Positions 24,190 through 36,033 of a stretch of DNA of 64,000 nt are shown here, piece after piece. Both the position numbers and the translations under genes were made by a program. The DNA comes from Brassica napus. Taxonomy: Eukaryota > Streptophyta > Magnoliopsida > Brassicales > Brassicaceae. The notes under the pieces were generated by a model. That model did no database searches. It saw only the letters and a list, made by a program, of their open reading frames with translations, and was not told the origin of the DNA. The stretch spans positions 36,701,473-36,765,472 of the forward strand of contig NC_063449.1 of assembly GCF_020379485.1 (NCBI RefSeq), in the 5' to 3' direction. The number at the start of each line of letters is the position of its first letter. Position 1 is the stretch's first letter.

Positions 24190-27100
24190 CTTTGTGTTCT
24201 TATATTTGGAGTTTTATTTACATTATAAAATATTCCCTGTGAGAATTTTTCGTTATTTATGGAAATAAAAGATGGGATTCGTATAATAAGGTTTTTATTT
24301 TACAGTGATCGAGAAATAAAAGAAATTCGTATTTATTGCATTTGATATATAGATTTCATAATAATAGAACCCTACTTGAACACTCTATTTTTGTTCTTTC
24401 CAATAAATAAAAATGCTACGTCAGTTTTTGTCGTTGCTGTTAACTTTCAATCGATCGCAAAATTAATTCCACAGCTAGCGAAAATTTTTGCGATTCAGAA
24501 CAAAAAACTCAGAAGTTAACATATAGACGATATTTTGTACGTACGTGTCAACAGAAAATAATAAATAGATGGAATTATTATTGACAGTGATTAATCCATG
24601 GCTCTATGGTAAATCACGAGATCCACATGATTGAATCCAACTGCTTTTTTTATGAAACATATAGTTTTTATTTTTTTATGTATGCGTCTCTTGAGTGACT
24701 TTCGAGTTTATTATCTACAAGACCATATAGTTATACTGAAAACTAAAACCAAATATAGAGCTATTAATCTATTATATATAAGCAATTTTGCGTTGCTTCT
24801 GCTTTGTTTCCACCATTGGTTTTATCTCACTGGCATACAATTGTCGTTAAAAGATGTAGCAGTATATTTAGAAAATTATTTTAGTGAAATTTTATAAGTA
24901 GTGGCGAAGAAGATTCCTTTCTTATGTGATGATTATTCAACATATAGACAGTTCATATGTATACTGGCCTTTTGTTTACATAAAATCTCCATGGGAGTTC
25001 AGATTACCCTTTAAATTTCGTTTTTCAAAAAGTGGACAACTAGATTATGTTATGATATTAATTAGTACTGTACAATTTTTTATTTTGTAACTGAGTTAAT
25101 TAGTTTTTTTCTTTGCTAAAACAGTTAATGAGTTTCATCAGCTAATTAGTTAAATCAAAGAAAATACGTCACTTAGAAATCACAGTATTAAGACTAGTCA
25201 ACATTTATTTCATTGTAACATTTTTAACAACCATTTTTCGACCGCAAACATTCTAGTAAGCTCATGATCAACTCTAAACTATTAAAGTCGGGTTCACGTT
25301 GATATTTAACACATTTTATCCTTCAAACGGTATTAAGGTCGGACTAGTCAATCTGCCACTCTTATTTGCATATTAAATATATTAACATGTGATGATATAA
25401 ATGTAAGGATGACAAGATTAGTTTAAGTCTCGTGGGACATTTCAGAATGATCAGGGTTTAGTTTTTATAATAAATCAATCAATCTGTAAAATACTTTTAG
25501 GTAGTAAAATAAAAATAGTAAGAAGAAGAAATGAGAGAAAATAAGGAAATAAATAGGAGATAGACAGTGGGGTTGAAACAGACTCCACGTGCGTGTCCTC
25601 TGCATCATTCACTCTCTAAAGACAGTGACCATAGCTTCATTGGATCCCACATCTAGTCAAGTCAAATTATTAATCTTTCTCAAAATTTCATTTATTTCTG
25701 CTTTTTTTTTCATCTTTTGATTGAATATATTTTACCATCAATCACGAACCCTACTTCAAAACATTACCGTTGCGTAACAAAAACGGTCTAAAGGATTGCT
25801 AGCATTTCTTACTCTCAGTTTGCAAAATTGTATAAATACACTTGTTTAAAAGAAATTGTTTTAAAATATCATAAGTTAGCTATCAATATTCAAAAAAACT
25901 TTGTATCAAAAATATTTTAACATTTAAGTTAAAAATTTGTTAATTACTTTTTATGATTTAGTATTTAAGGGATGAAATTGAATTTATAAGATTATTAAAT
26001 ATTTATAAATGATTTAAAAGAGTCAATTTAGTCATTTTACATAAATTTATGATATTTCCGAAAATAATTATTTTTAAAGGTAAATTTTAAAAGTATTATT
26101 GAATTTATGGTAAAATTAGAATTCTCCCTAATTTTACTTCATTAGTTATAAAACAAATCTGAATTTGATGTGTTAGTGTCGAATGAATACAACACGTATC
26201 ATTGTTCATTGTTTAAAATATTACAGTTCTGTTAGTTTCTCAATTAATGTATACTTGAAATTTAAGATTTTCTTTTGACAAAAATTTATAATTTTTAGGT
26301 AGTAAAAACACAAAGAAAATATAAAAAGCATGTTTTGAAATATTTTTTCTAAAACACATTAATCTTTCGGATACGGACTTAATTCTTAAACTACTCGAAA
26401 GACTTGCTGAAATGTAATATTAACTTGACAAAAAATCTAAAACTTTTTTTGTTAAACAAATTCTAATTAAACATAAGATGGTAAATTAATAGAAGGAAAA
26501 TACATTTATTTTTCAAGTATAATTCGAAGATATAAATAAATTAAGTATTTAGCGATTTTAACAGATAATTCACAGGATTTTCAAAAAAAATAGTTTTACT
26601 TGGCCTTATTTCCAGTTTCCAACTCATTCGCGGGATACAGAAAGTATACACTTGAGTATATAATGCATAATGGAAAAAGAAGATAAGAAATAAAAAACAA
26701 ATATTTGTGTATTAAAATGGAAATAATTAAAGGAAAAAGTGGGCTCCCATCCACATTCACCAGCAATGATTGTCTCACTGCCTTTGCAGCTCCACTTCTG
26801 CCTCTTTCCTCTTTCTTTTTCTTTATTTTATTTTCTCTGCCTCACTTTAGATTTTCTTTATATTTACCCCAGAACTTTTAATTTTGCTTTCCCATAGCCC
26901 CTTCCACTTTCCCTCCTACATAACATATAAGTATAACACTACATATTTCAAGTCCAATGAGATAGGTAAACATGATAATTTACGGATGATGAATCCATCG
27001 TATGATTCTGGTTTCAGATTTCCAATAATGTCGTTGATGATGTTAAACGAATAGTCTTAAACTAAAAACTTATTCAATTAAGTATAAAATTGTGAATCGA

Positions 27101-27278
27101 AGATCCAGACTTTTCTGACAAAAACATAAAATATATTTAAGAGAACTACTAATCATATAATTATGCAATTAATAGTTAAAACGAATAGTCTTAAACTAAA
27201 AACCATTATGCAATTAACTTCAAAAGAAAAGAAAAGATTTGTTGTTGGCGAAATCACAACAAAAATTGTCTCCCCAAA

Positions 27279-27319
<41 letters not shown>

Positions 27320-28022
27320 TAACTTGGCTTTAAAATCCTTTTCTTTGTAACTAACCTTAGTTCCTACCATGGCCGTCGTTTTCTCTCCTGTTCTCCTTTT
27401 GCCTTTTTCCTTTTTCCTTTTTCCTCTGCCACTCTCTTTAGTCGTTCAACTTTTCAAAAATATAATTAGTTCTTATAACAAATATATAAAAAGCAAATAT
27501 TATGTTTGACACAATCAATGTATTATTAATAGTTATAATTGCATTACAACTACTTGGTTTCGTCTAGTCTTCGGAGATCATCCACAAACTTTTATATTTC
27601 AGTGTGTAATCCCTTATTGTTGATGCTAGCTATTTATTGGGACGTGGAGGATAACCATGTGATCCAATGTAGCAGACTCTTCATCATCTAAGTTCCAAAT
27701 CAAAGCTTACTAATTTTAGGTGAGTACGTACCATGGTTGATTAGTATTTTAAATGAGTAATAGTTTTGTATTGGTCATATATGGTTAAAGATGGTTCTTA
27801 ATGCTTGTTATCTAAATCTTCATTTTGTATAATAGTTCATTCTTATTTTAGATTTGCTCAATCATTTAGTAATCTTGCATAATTAGGCGCTGATATCTAA
27901 AGATGTGAATCATGTGATATTATTTATACAAGGCGTACTTTACCGTGCATTAGGGATAAACAAATGAACAATACGACGGTGTATAGGGATTGTAAATTAT
28001 GTTGTGAACGTATAGGCATGAA
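24190..28022. other. Intergenic DNA upstream of TCP15
   Basis: AT-rich, no gene recognised. Near 25575-25600 lies a CCACGTGCGTG stretch (G-box core) in a locally less AT-rich patch that could be a conserved TCP15 upstream element. The 36-base T run at 27283-27318 is bracketed by AAAATCC. The open frame at 24631-24897 shows no family resemblance and is probably chance. Confidence 0.5.
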
Positions 28023-28314
28023 CATATCATGGCAGCTTTGTTTGCAAGGGATCACTCGCTAGTATTTGACTAGTTTGAGATATGAAAGAAAATGAACGTA
28101 TGAGGCATGAATATTATTGATGGTGTACCAATAAGATGAAGACGAGTGGTGTCATTGTGTCTTAAAGTGAAATTAATTCGACGAAGAAAGCAATGAATGA
28201 TACCAGCTTTGCCAGCATTTGTGTCTTTTAACTTCCAAATATATACATATCATGGAAGCTTTGTTTGCAAGGGATCACTCGCTATTATTTGATTAGTTTG
28301 AAATATGAAAGAAA
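28023..28314 (+). repeat. Pair of 70-bp direct repeats
   Basis: The segment running from CATATCATGG to TATGAAAGAA at 28023-28092 recurs at 28246-28314 with few changes, including GCAAGGGATCACTCGCT. Spacing is 223 bp. No coding frame spans them and I do not recognise the family. Confidence 0.8.
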
Positions 28315-28934
28315 GTTTCATGCGATTTGTAATATCTTCAGCAAATGATTGACACACAAAAAAAGATAGAGACTCTTCCAATATTCGAAAAGGTGGCTTT
28401 TTCTTTGCTAATGATCATCACCTTAATAATTTATATTTCACTAGCTAGAGATTATATTTTAAATTTTATGTGCCATTTAAAGTTAAATCATTAAGTAAAT
28501 TTCATAAACTTAAAATGTCGGTGTCTAAAAACAGTTTTTGTCCTATATAAAAATATTAGGATGTTCTGTTCAAATAATTACAGTCTTTTATACACTCCCA
28601 TGCTTAAACCTATCTAATTGTGTCAATTTTCAGAATAATTTGATGTTATTGCGTAGAGACTGATGTGGTGTAAATATTGGTGGGAAATGAGATTTTGGTG
28701 CAATGTAGTTATGGTGCTACAAATAATTGCGAAGAAGAAGAAAAAAAAAGAGAGAGGAAAAAACAACATAAAAGTTGTCCTCTCATGAACTGTCACTACG
28801 GCTTGCGACATAATCACGTTGCATCCGGAACCCTAGCATTCATCATTCATTGTTTGTGTGTTTGGACCCTATCTATCTAATATCTATACTTATACATTAT
28901 TTAGGTCTAACACCTTTACATGTATACCCCTCTC

Positions 28935-29039
28935 GGATCTTAGGTAGCCTTCACTGGTTCTAGCAGATTTAGATCCATGCTTTTGTATCTCAATGTCATT
29001 TCTATGAAATGATTTCACATTTTGTCAAAAAAAAAAAAA
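28935..29039 (+). mobile_element. Short 5'-truncated poly(A) retroposon
   Basis: A 105-bp insert ending in 14 A residues lies between ATGTATACCCCTCTC (28920-28934) and ATGTATACCTCTCTC (29040-29054), a 15-bp target duplication with one difference. The body, ending AAATGATTTCACATTTTGTC, resembles a LINE 3' end. Too short for family assignment. Confidence 0.75.
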
Positions 29040-29892
29040 ATGTATACCTCTCTCTTAGTAGCTCTGTTTCTACTCTTGTTTTATTCTACAACTGTCAATC
29101 TACTATTAAAGCTTATGTGTAAATTTCAATTTCGCTTGGAACTATAGCTTATTTAGTATAACATTAATTTTCTTGATAGTTCGTTTAGTACTATATTTTA
29201 AAGTTTTTGTTTCTGATATAAATTGTTGGCTCTACCGGTACCATCAAAATAAAAGTTAAAAAAAAAACAATGTGTGAATATGCATTAGTTCTATTATCTA
29301 TACAGCTACATTAATATCACACATGATACATAACCTTATATCATTTTAGATGTGTAACTTTATACAAGCACATGATGAGCTTGTACGATATTGCATACAG
29401 CATGCATACGTACATGTAAAAGATTCCAAAAGCAAGAGTGATGCGTATGTTTGTATATATATAAACACTGTACCGCATCTGACTCCATGACCGTCTGATA
29501 CCGATGCCTCAGAGCATCCACAATCGTGATACCCATCGTGGAGTCCTTAGAAATAAATTATCTTTTTTTTTTTTTTAATAGTTAAGGACTCTTGTGAAAA
29601 ATGTGTGTACAATGGTGAACCCGAAATTGGAATCCTTAGGAATAAAAAAATATTATTTTTTTTTGTTTAGTGTAATATAATTTTTATATATTGAATGATT
29701 AAATAAAATAACTTAGTATAAAATACTAGAAATAAACTTAAAAAATAATAATTAAACATATAAATATAACAATTAAAAATAAAAACAATAATTAAACATA
29801 AAGATAGAAAAATTCCTAAATAAAAACATGATTAAATATAAAGATTACACATAAGAGTTTATAAGATGATTGAATATTAAAATCCAACATGA

Positions 29893-30250
29893 TCATAAAT
29901 GACCACCTAATGAAGACTCGCCACTCGTTCTGCTCAAGTATTTGCTCAGTATTTCAGAGCACTCTTTTCTTTCCGGACATACACACATCAATGGAGTAGT
30001 TTTCCCATCTCCAACCACATTGAACGCAAATAAGTCTCCTATCTCGCATCTGTTATCGAGACAGAACTTTCTCCAGCCTCTTGTGATGTAATACTTGCCG
30101 GCTGATTCGCTAAATTGCAAACTCACATTCCATGAATTTCCCTCTTTGTTCACCAGTATCGTCTATTTATTTTACTAACTAAATTGACTCACAAGTTTGT
30201 CTTCTTTTAGAATAGAAGCAGTGACCTCAGCCAAAAAACAGTAGTCAAAT
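29893..30250 (-). pseudogene. B3-domain (REM-type) gene fragment
   Basis: The minus strand reads DYCFLAEVTASILKEDKL at about 30246-30195. After stops and a gap it continues VNKEGNSWNVSLQFSESAGK YYITRGWRKFCLDNRCEIGD LFAFNVVGDG to 29893 (one run, split here for length). This is the shape of a reproductive-meristem (REM) B3 DNA-binding domain: the start motif, then the WxVxL...GWxxFCxxNxxxxGD core. Only one domain is present, its middle is deleted or shifted, and no promoter is evident. It lies inside the PIF/Harbinger element between its left end and transposase, so it is best explained as captured host sequence. Confidence 0.7.
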
Positions 30251-30438
30251 GAGAAAGAAGACATTGCCCCGGTTCGTCCTGAAATAAAAGAAACAATTTC
30301 CCACAAAACAATCTCACAAAATTAATCCTTAAGAATATTATAGTATTTTTTTATAAATTGAAATTTAAATTTTATTAATTGCATGATACAAAAAAAAGAT
30401 ACAATGATAAATATAAAGAAATCAAGAAACACTAATTA

Positions 30439-31705
30439 TTAATCTTCATCACCAAATTTATTCCAAATATTTTCGATTAAATCATTTTTCAACCGTTCAT
30501 GAATATGCTCATCCCGAAGATCATTACGATTGGGAAACATATTATTCAGATTTGTAGGCATGTTGGTTTCCACCTGTGAACTTCTGGTGACGTCTCTTTC
30601 TTCAAATTCAGATATATCGTACCGCATGTATCGATCTCGTTCATTTTCAACTATCATATTGTGTACTATGATACATACTCTCATAATCTTCCCTATCTTT
30701 TCTTTGTTCAATGTACGAACCGGGTTTTTGACAATCGCAAATCGAGCTTGCAATACTCCAAAAGCCCGCTCCACATCTTTTCGGGTTGCTTCTTGAGCTT
30801 TAGCAAATAACTCTTGTTTTGGAGATTGAAGGAGTTTGATAGATTGGATAAATGTTGACCATTTTGGATATATACCGTCTGTTAGATAGTATGCCAACTT
30901 ATACCTGTGTCCGTGACCATGTACCTTACCCTGGGAGCTCGACCTTCAAAAATGTCATCAAACACAGGAGACCGATCGAGGACATTGATATCATTAAGGT
31001 ACCTGGAGGACCAAAAAAAGCGTGCCATATCCAAAGATCTTGTGAAGCAACAACCTCTAAGACAATTGTCGGTTTTCCTGATCCTCGTGTGTATTGTCCT
31101 TTCCAAGCGGTCGGGCAATTTTTCCACTCCCAATGCATACAATCAATGCTCCCGACCATCCCAGGAAACCCTCGTTTTTCTCCAATATCGAGTAGTCGTT
31201 GAAGATCCTCCGGTGTGGGTCGTCGTAGATAGTCATTTCCGAATAACTGTATTATTCCGTCAGTGAAATTATGTAAACAGGAAAGTGCAGTGGTCTCACC
31301 AAGTCGAAGATATTCGTCAACCGTGTCAGCCGCAGAACCGTAAGCAAGCATACAAATTGCTGCCGTACATTTTTGTAGTGCAGAAAGACCAAACCTCCCG
31401 GTTGCATCTCTTCTGTGCTGAAAGAATGGAAAGTTCTCGGATAGCCCATAGACAATACGCAAGAATAAATCCTTATTCATGCGAAAGCGGCGTCTGAATA
31501 TTTGTGACGAGAATGTGGCATCTTCGCTGAAGTAGTCATTCCATAAGCGGTCTTGTCCTCCTTCACGGTTTCGTTCAATATAAGCACGGCTCCTTTGGTT
31601 ACTGGTTTGGGCCTCGACTATGTTGGTGAATGTATCTTCGAAGATTTCTTCGAAAACTTCGTCAAATCTTTCTTCGAAAACTTCGTCAGATGAAGATGCC
31701 GACAT
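30439..31705 (-). pseudogene. PIF/Harbinger transposase (DDE_Tnp_4 family), frameshifted
   Basis: The N-terminal frame (31705-30926) starts MSASSSDEVFEERFDEVFEE. It contains a helix-rich region (RRRFRMNKDLFLRIVYGL, YGSAADTVDEYLRLGETTA) and the first catalytic Asp in FPGMVGSIDCMHWEWKNCPT. After FFGPPGTL a one-base loss shifts into the next frame, which gives DINVLDRSPVFDDIFEG with the second Asp. A further shift near 30920 leads to YKLAYYLTDGIYPKWSTFIQ and KDVERAFGVLQARFAI with the catalytic Glu, ending at 30439. Total length when pieced together is near 400 residues, normal for the family. All three catalytic acids are visible but no single frame encodes them. Confidence 0.88.
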
Positions 31706-32648
31706 TTTCCTATAAAGTATAAATTTTATTTTTAAAAAAAAAAAAATATAAGTTAAATTTAGTATAACTTTTTTAAAAACTTTTTTTAAAGCTATAAGTT
31801 CAAAGAAGGTATAAGTTTTAATTTTCCTATAAAAATGTGTATAACTTTTTTTTTTTTAAGTATAACTTTTATTTTTTAATATGGTTTCTATAAGTTTTAT
31901 AAGTGTGATACAAGTTTTAAAACTATAAGTTTAACACACTAATTTATTTATAAGTTACAAGTTGATTTGGGTTGGTCATACATTTATAAGTGTGATACTT
32001 GTTGATTTATCAGTGTGATACAAGAATGACCAACTACTCGACCTACGCCTAGTTGATTTATATGTATGATCAGCTATAAGTTCAACTACAAGCAAGATCA
32101 ACTACATGTAACTAAGAGAAGCATGAGTGGTTCATTACAAGTTACCGAGTTTATATGTATGATCAGCTACAAGCATTATCAACTACAACCATGATCAACT
32201 ACAAGCATATAAGGAAAGCAGTACTTGTTGATTAAAAAGAGTTGCATATAAGAGAAGCATGAGGATTTCATTACAAGTTACCGAATTTAGAGAAGCAGTA
32301 GTAGTTGATTACAAGTTGCTGGAGATAATAAGAGCATCCGCAACTTCCGAGTTACAGCAAAAGAGATTACAACTCCGACTGGTGGAAACTAAGCAAAAGA
32401 GATAGCTACCTAAAGACATGATAGAAGGGAAACTTATAGTACATTTCTTAGAACTACCCGTGACTTGAATTCACTTCAGCCAACCGACAAAACACTTTCA
32501 GAACCCGTGACTAGGTTCACATGTCGATCAGCTACACCTGAAAGAAAACAAAAGGCAAGAGTTAGCAAATAAATAAAGTAATACGACATGTGATACAAAT
32601 AGAAACTACATGTAACTACATGTAACTAACCTAATACCTTAAATATCA

Positions 32649-33509
32649 TCATAACATCTCAGTCATGAGTTTCAGTTTAAGAGATTCTTCCATCTCGGAG
32701 AGAGGATCTTTTTTGGCAAGTAAACGTTCTAGAATCTTTTGTTTAGAGAGCTTTTCTTTCATTTCCATGATGGACTGAAGCTGTGACATCTCTTCTTCCT
32801 TGCCACTCTTCTTCCTCTTACCAGCTGCTTTAGCAGCTTTCACACCAACTGGTCTGCTTTCAGGTTCGGCAACATCATCTTCTGTATCAACGTCCACCAC
32901 TGGTTTGCGCTTCTCCTTCCCACCATCTTTAACCATATAGGTGGTGCACCATTTCTGGTCATGCCTCAGCTCTCTCCACGCATGTTCGAGGCTGAACTTG
33001 TGCTCATAAATATTGAAGAATGAGTCGAGGGCAGCTTTCATCACATCGTCTTCATTCTGACCACTTCTCTGCCCCCTCAACGCCGCCTCATAGCATCCAA
33101 CGAACTTACAGACCTGCTCGTTAATCCTAGCCCACCGCTGCTCCGCTGGACCAAGCTCTCTAGGTACTGTCCCAACCAGTTGAGGGCTTGCGTTGTAGTA
33201 GTCAACAATTCTCTTCCAGAAACGTTCAGCTTTCTGGTCACAGCTGACAACGGGGTATTTGCTGGCGTTAAGCCAAGCACCAATGAGGATTTTATCCTCA
33301 TTAGGAGACCATTTCCTCCTCTCTTTGTTAGCAGACTCGACAGTAGGCTGCACAGCAGACTGGACACCAGGTTGGAAAGAAGACTCGACACCAGGGTGGA
33401 AAACAAACTCATCAGGACCTTGGGACCCGAACCAAGCTGGTTCGGGTGACTCAAGATCAACTGAAGATTGACTATGCATTAGATTAACAAAGCCAGTTGT
33501 GGTATTCAT
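32649..33509 (-). CDS. PIF/Harbinger ORF1 (Myb/SANT-like, NAM-associated C-terminal type)
   Basis: The frame is open from 33716, but I take the ATG at 33509 (MNTTTGFVNLMHSQ) because upstream residues are hydrophobic and unlike the family; this gives 286 residues. The trihelix/SANT part reads KWSPNEDKILIGAWLNASKY near residues 68-87, followed by FWKRIVDYYN and AEQRWARIN. The C-terminal part is charged (KAAKAAGKRKKSGKEEEM) and ends in a coiled-coil-like stretch. In PIF/Harbinger elements this protein binds DNA and helps bring the transposase into the nucleus and to the ends. Plant databases often mislabel it as glutathione S-transferase T3-like. The frame is intact here. Confidence 0.82.
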   Translation of the reverse strand: MNTTTGFVNLMHSQSSVDLESPEPAWFGSQGPDEFVFHPGVESSFQPGVQSAVQPTVESANKERRKWSPNEDKILIGAWLNASKYPVVSCDQKAERFWKRIVDYYNASPQLVGTVPRELGPAEQRWARINEQVCKFVGCYEAALRGQRSGQNEDDVMKAALDSFFNIYEHKFSLEHAWRELRHDQKWCTTYMVKDGGKEKRKPVVDVDTEDDVAEPESRPVGVKAAKAAGKRKKSGKEEEMSQLQSIMEMKEKLSKQKILERLLAKKDPLSEMEESLKLKLMTEML

Positions 33510-33912
33510 GTTTAGATTATAGGTTTCTGTTACTCTATTAGCAACACAAACCCTTAAGTAACCAATAGAAAGTAAGTTCGCATTTAGTTTCGGAGTTGTT
33601 AGGCAGATAGAAAGCAAACAAGCATTTACTACCACTCTAATCATACTAATAAGTTCTACACTAGCTACACTTAAACCTAACAAGTACGATTCTATCAAAT
33701 CTAGCATTAAAAACAATTAAAGCAGGAAGAGATAAGTTTTTTTTTATTACTGAAACTAGTAAGTAAGCGTGAAATAAGTTACCTTCCAACCCCTTCTCGA
33801 GTTCTGACACTGATGTTTAAAACCTCCGAAGCTCTTCCTTGAATGACATAAGATAAAACAGTTAAAATTTCAAATTTTAAATCAAATTAATTATCTAAAT
33901 AAGGTATGAAAC

Positions 33913-34407
33913 TTACCAGCCCATAACGATGACCAGTATCACCAACACCAGTACACTAACTCCCTTTGCCAAACCATAGTTAATCACTGATGTCTTCTTA
34001 GTTAACACACCCACGATCTTGTCAAGCTTAGCCACCTTCTGGTCACTCTCAAAGAATTGATCCTTGACCATCCTAAGTTGTGTCTGCGTTTCATGAAGCT
34101 CTTCTTGAATCGCCACATCCCACCATTTCCAGATGTGGGAGTCTCCATCGTCAACGTTGTTGCAGGAGAAGTACCTCCTTCCTGGATATTTACGAGTGTA
34201 CGAGGTTTCAACAACAACCTCACTACCGCAATAGCATGTCCTCGGTATTCCTTCAACAGCCTCAGGTTCTGGTGGGTACTGATCCGCCTCTGCAATTATG
34301 TAGCTACTCTGAGCTTCATCCCCGTAGAGAGCAGCTTCTGCTTCAAGTAAAGAGTTGATGTCGAACTCCTCTGATGAAGGCTGCGTGTAGCTATAGTCTT
34401 GTCCCAT
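33913..34407 (-). CDS. GRF zinc-finger protein with C-terminal membrane anchor (transposon-borne)
   Basis: A 164-residue ORF from the ATG at 34407 (MGQDYSYTQPSSEEFD), just inside an intron acceptor CAG near 34418, so a spliced 5' leader is likely. An acidic N-terminus (ALYGDEAQSS, ADQYPPEPEA) precedes a GRF-type zinc finger, with CYCGSEVV and YPGRRYFSC, then HIWKWWD. A coiled coil follows (ELHETQTQLRMVKDQFFESD), and a hydrophobic terminal segment VSVLVLVILVIVMGW could anchor it in a membrane. GRF fingers bind single-stranded nucleic acid in better-known proteins. Short GRF proteins of this shape are common in crucifer genomes and are often transposon-linked. The location inside the PIF/Harbinger element supports that; its role is unknown. 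Confidence 0.75.
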   Translation of the reverse strand: MGQDYSYTQPSSEEFDINSLLEAEAALYGDEAQSSYIIAEADQYPPEPEAVEGIPRTCYCGSEVVVETSYTRKYPGRRYFSCNNVDDGDSHIWKWWDVAIQEELHETQTQLRMVKDQFFESDQKVAKLDKIVGVLTKKTSVINYGLAKGVSVLVLVILVIVMGW

Positions 34408-36033
34408 GTTCGTTGGCCTGCACAAAAAACCAGAAACTATGTTAAGAACACATTCACTAGGGAGTTTAAGAACACATTAACTTAGATATATGATCAACTA
34501 AACAGTTTACTAGCTACACATTAAGCTAACAGAAAACCGTACAAATACGTTTTGAAACCAGAAAAATATAAGCCACAGGAAACCATACAGATACGTTTTG
34601 AAACCAAAAACGAATTGAAACCCTAACTACATCGATTGAAACCGAAAACAAGTGATGAGTTTTCCAGCTAACTAAATCGATTGAAACCCTAACTACAAAC
34701 CAAAAGATCCCCAATTGAAAACGATTTGAAAACGATTTGATAACAATTTCAAAACCCCAAAATTTTTGAAACCATAAATGGAAGAAATCCCCAAATCGAT
34801 TCAAAGGAAATACGAAGCATAGAGGGAGACGAGAACAACATGGAAGCTAACATATCCTTAAATCTACCACAGAATTAGTTTATTTACCTTTGAAGATCGA
34901 CGATGGAGAGAAATCGAAGATGGAGAGAAATCGCCTTTCGTCAAGAGCTCTGATTTTTTTTTCTAACCTTCGGTCGCGAATGTTTTTTTTTCTCGACATA
35001 ACCCAACACAACATATCGCCGGGCCAACCATCAGACGCCACGTGCAGTAAGGACTTGATCCTTCGAAGCCTTATTTACGGACTGATCCATACCGATCCGT
35101 CTAAAGCTGAGCCCAATTCACAATTTTTTAATTGTAAAAAAGCTAAGGATTTGGGCCACGGACCCGTGACGGACCTCCGTTGCGGTTGGTCTCACCTTCT
35201 CTTCTATAATTCCTACAGTTTTTTTTTGTTACTGAAGAATTATGGACCTTTGGTCCTTGTCTTTTTGGACTAACAATCGAAACAGATAAATCAATCCACT
35301 TACGCATCTGATAGGACTCAAACATAGGACCTGGTCATCCCTTAAGAGCTTCTCAGGGTCAATCGGTAGAGCAACCGACACGGACTTGACTTTTTTTTTT
35401 TTTTTTTCATCTCATTTCGTGTAAAATATATTGACTGGAATGTTGGGCGTTATCAAGGTTAATTTTATATAATCTATTACTGACTCTTTATCTGTATCAG
35501 ATCTATATTGACTGGTATATATGATCTCGTACTATCTTTCCTAATACATGATAAACCAAAACAATGACTATTATTTTAACATTGGTATGGTATATATGTC
35601 TTCTGCTTTATAAGTTTTCGACAGGTTTAGTTTACTTTATAATTGTGACGTGCTTAGACAACCTCTATTGGTTAGAGCTTTTAATCGATTCTTAAAATTA
35701 ATTTAATTGTTAATTGTGTACTTTATGAAGTTTAAAACCCTTAATAATATAATTAGTTTTGACAAGGTCCAATGGGAGAACCCCTATGAGGTTTTTAAAT
35801 TTTTTTTTTTTGAAATTGAATTATTAAATTTAAATTTTACAAAACTTATAAATTATTGGATTTCATAAAATTTAAACAATTATGACATAAAAACATATTA
35901 AAAATAGAAATAAAAATTTATAATTTGAAATTTTAAACAAACATGAAAGAAATGCATAAACGAGAAAAAACCGATTAGTTGTAATCTTGATTTGCCGACT
36001 TCAGTGAGTTTCAGACTCTATCTAAAATCATAC

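Larger units (their letters stand above)
29512..35191 (-). mobile_element. PIF/Harbinger DNA transposon, near complete
   Basis: The left end GAGCATCCACAATCG (29512) and the inverted right end GACCAACCGCAACGG (35191) match at 10 of 15 positions. Both are flanked by TCA (29509-29511 and 35192-35194), the 3-bp duplication typical of the superfamily. Inside, all on the minus strand, are the DDE transposase, the Myb/SANT-like ORF1 and a GRF zinc-finger ORF, plus a B3-domain gene fragment near the left end. A further terminus-like sequence GAGCATCCGCAACTTCC at about 32334 may mark an internal rearrangement. The transposase has frameshifts, so the copy is probably dependent on others for movement. 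Confidence 0.8.

Noticed and set aside
24631..24897. 88-residue plus-strand frame upstream of TCP15
   Set aside because: AT-rich hydrophobic composition, no known domain, no splice context.
27276..27345. 36-base T run with AAAATCC on both sides as a retroposon
   Set aside because: The insert would be only the tract and a few bases; simple expansion is equally likely.
35279..35395. tRNA-like words (TCAATCGGTAGAGCA, AGGACTCAAACATAGGACC)
   Set aside because: D-arm-like and T-arm-like words are in the wrong order and strand for a tRNA; no acceptor stem and no target duplication.
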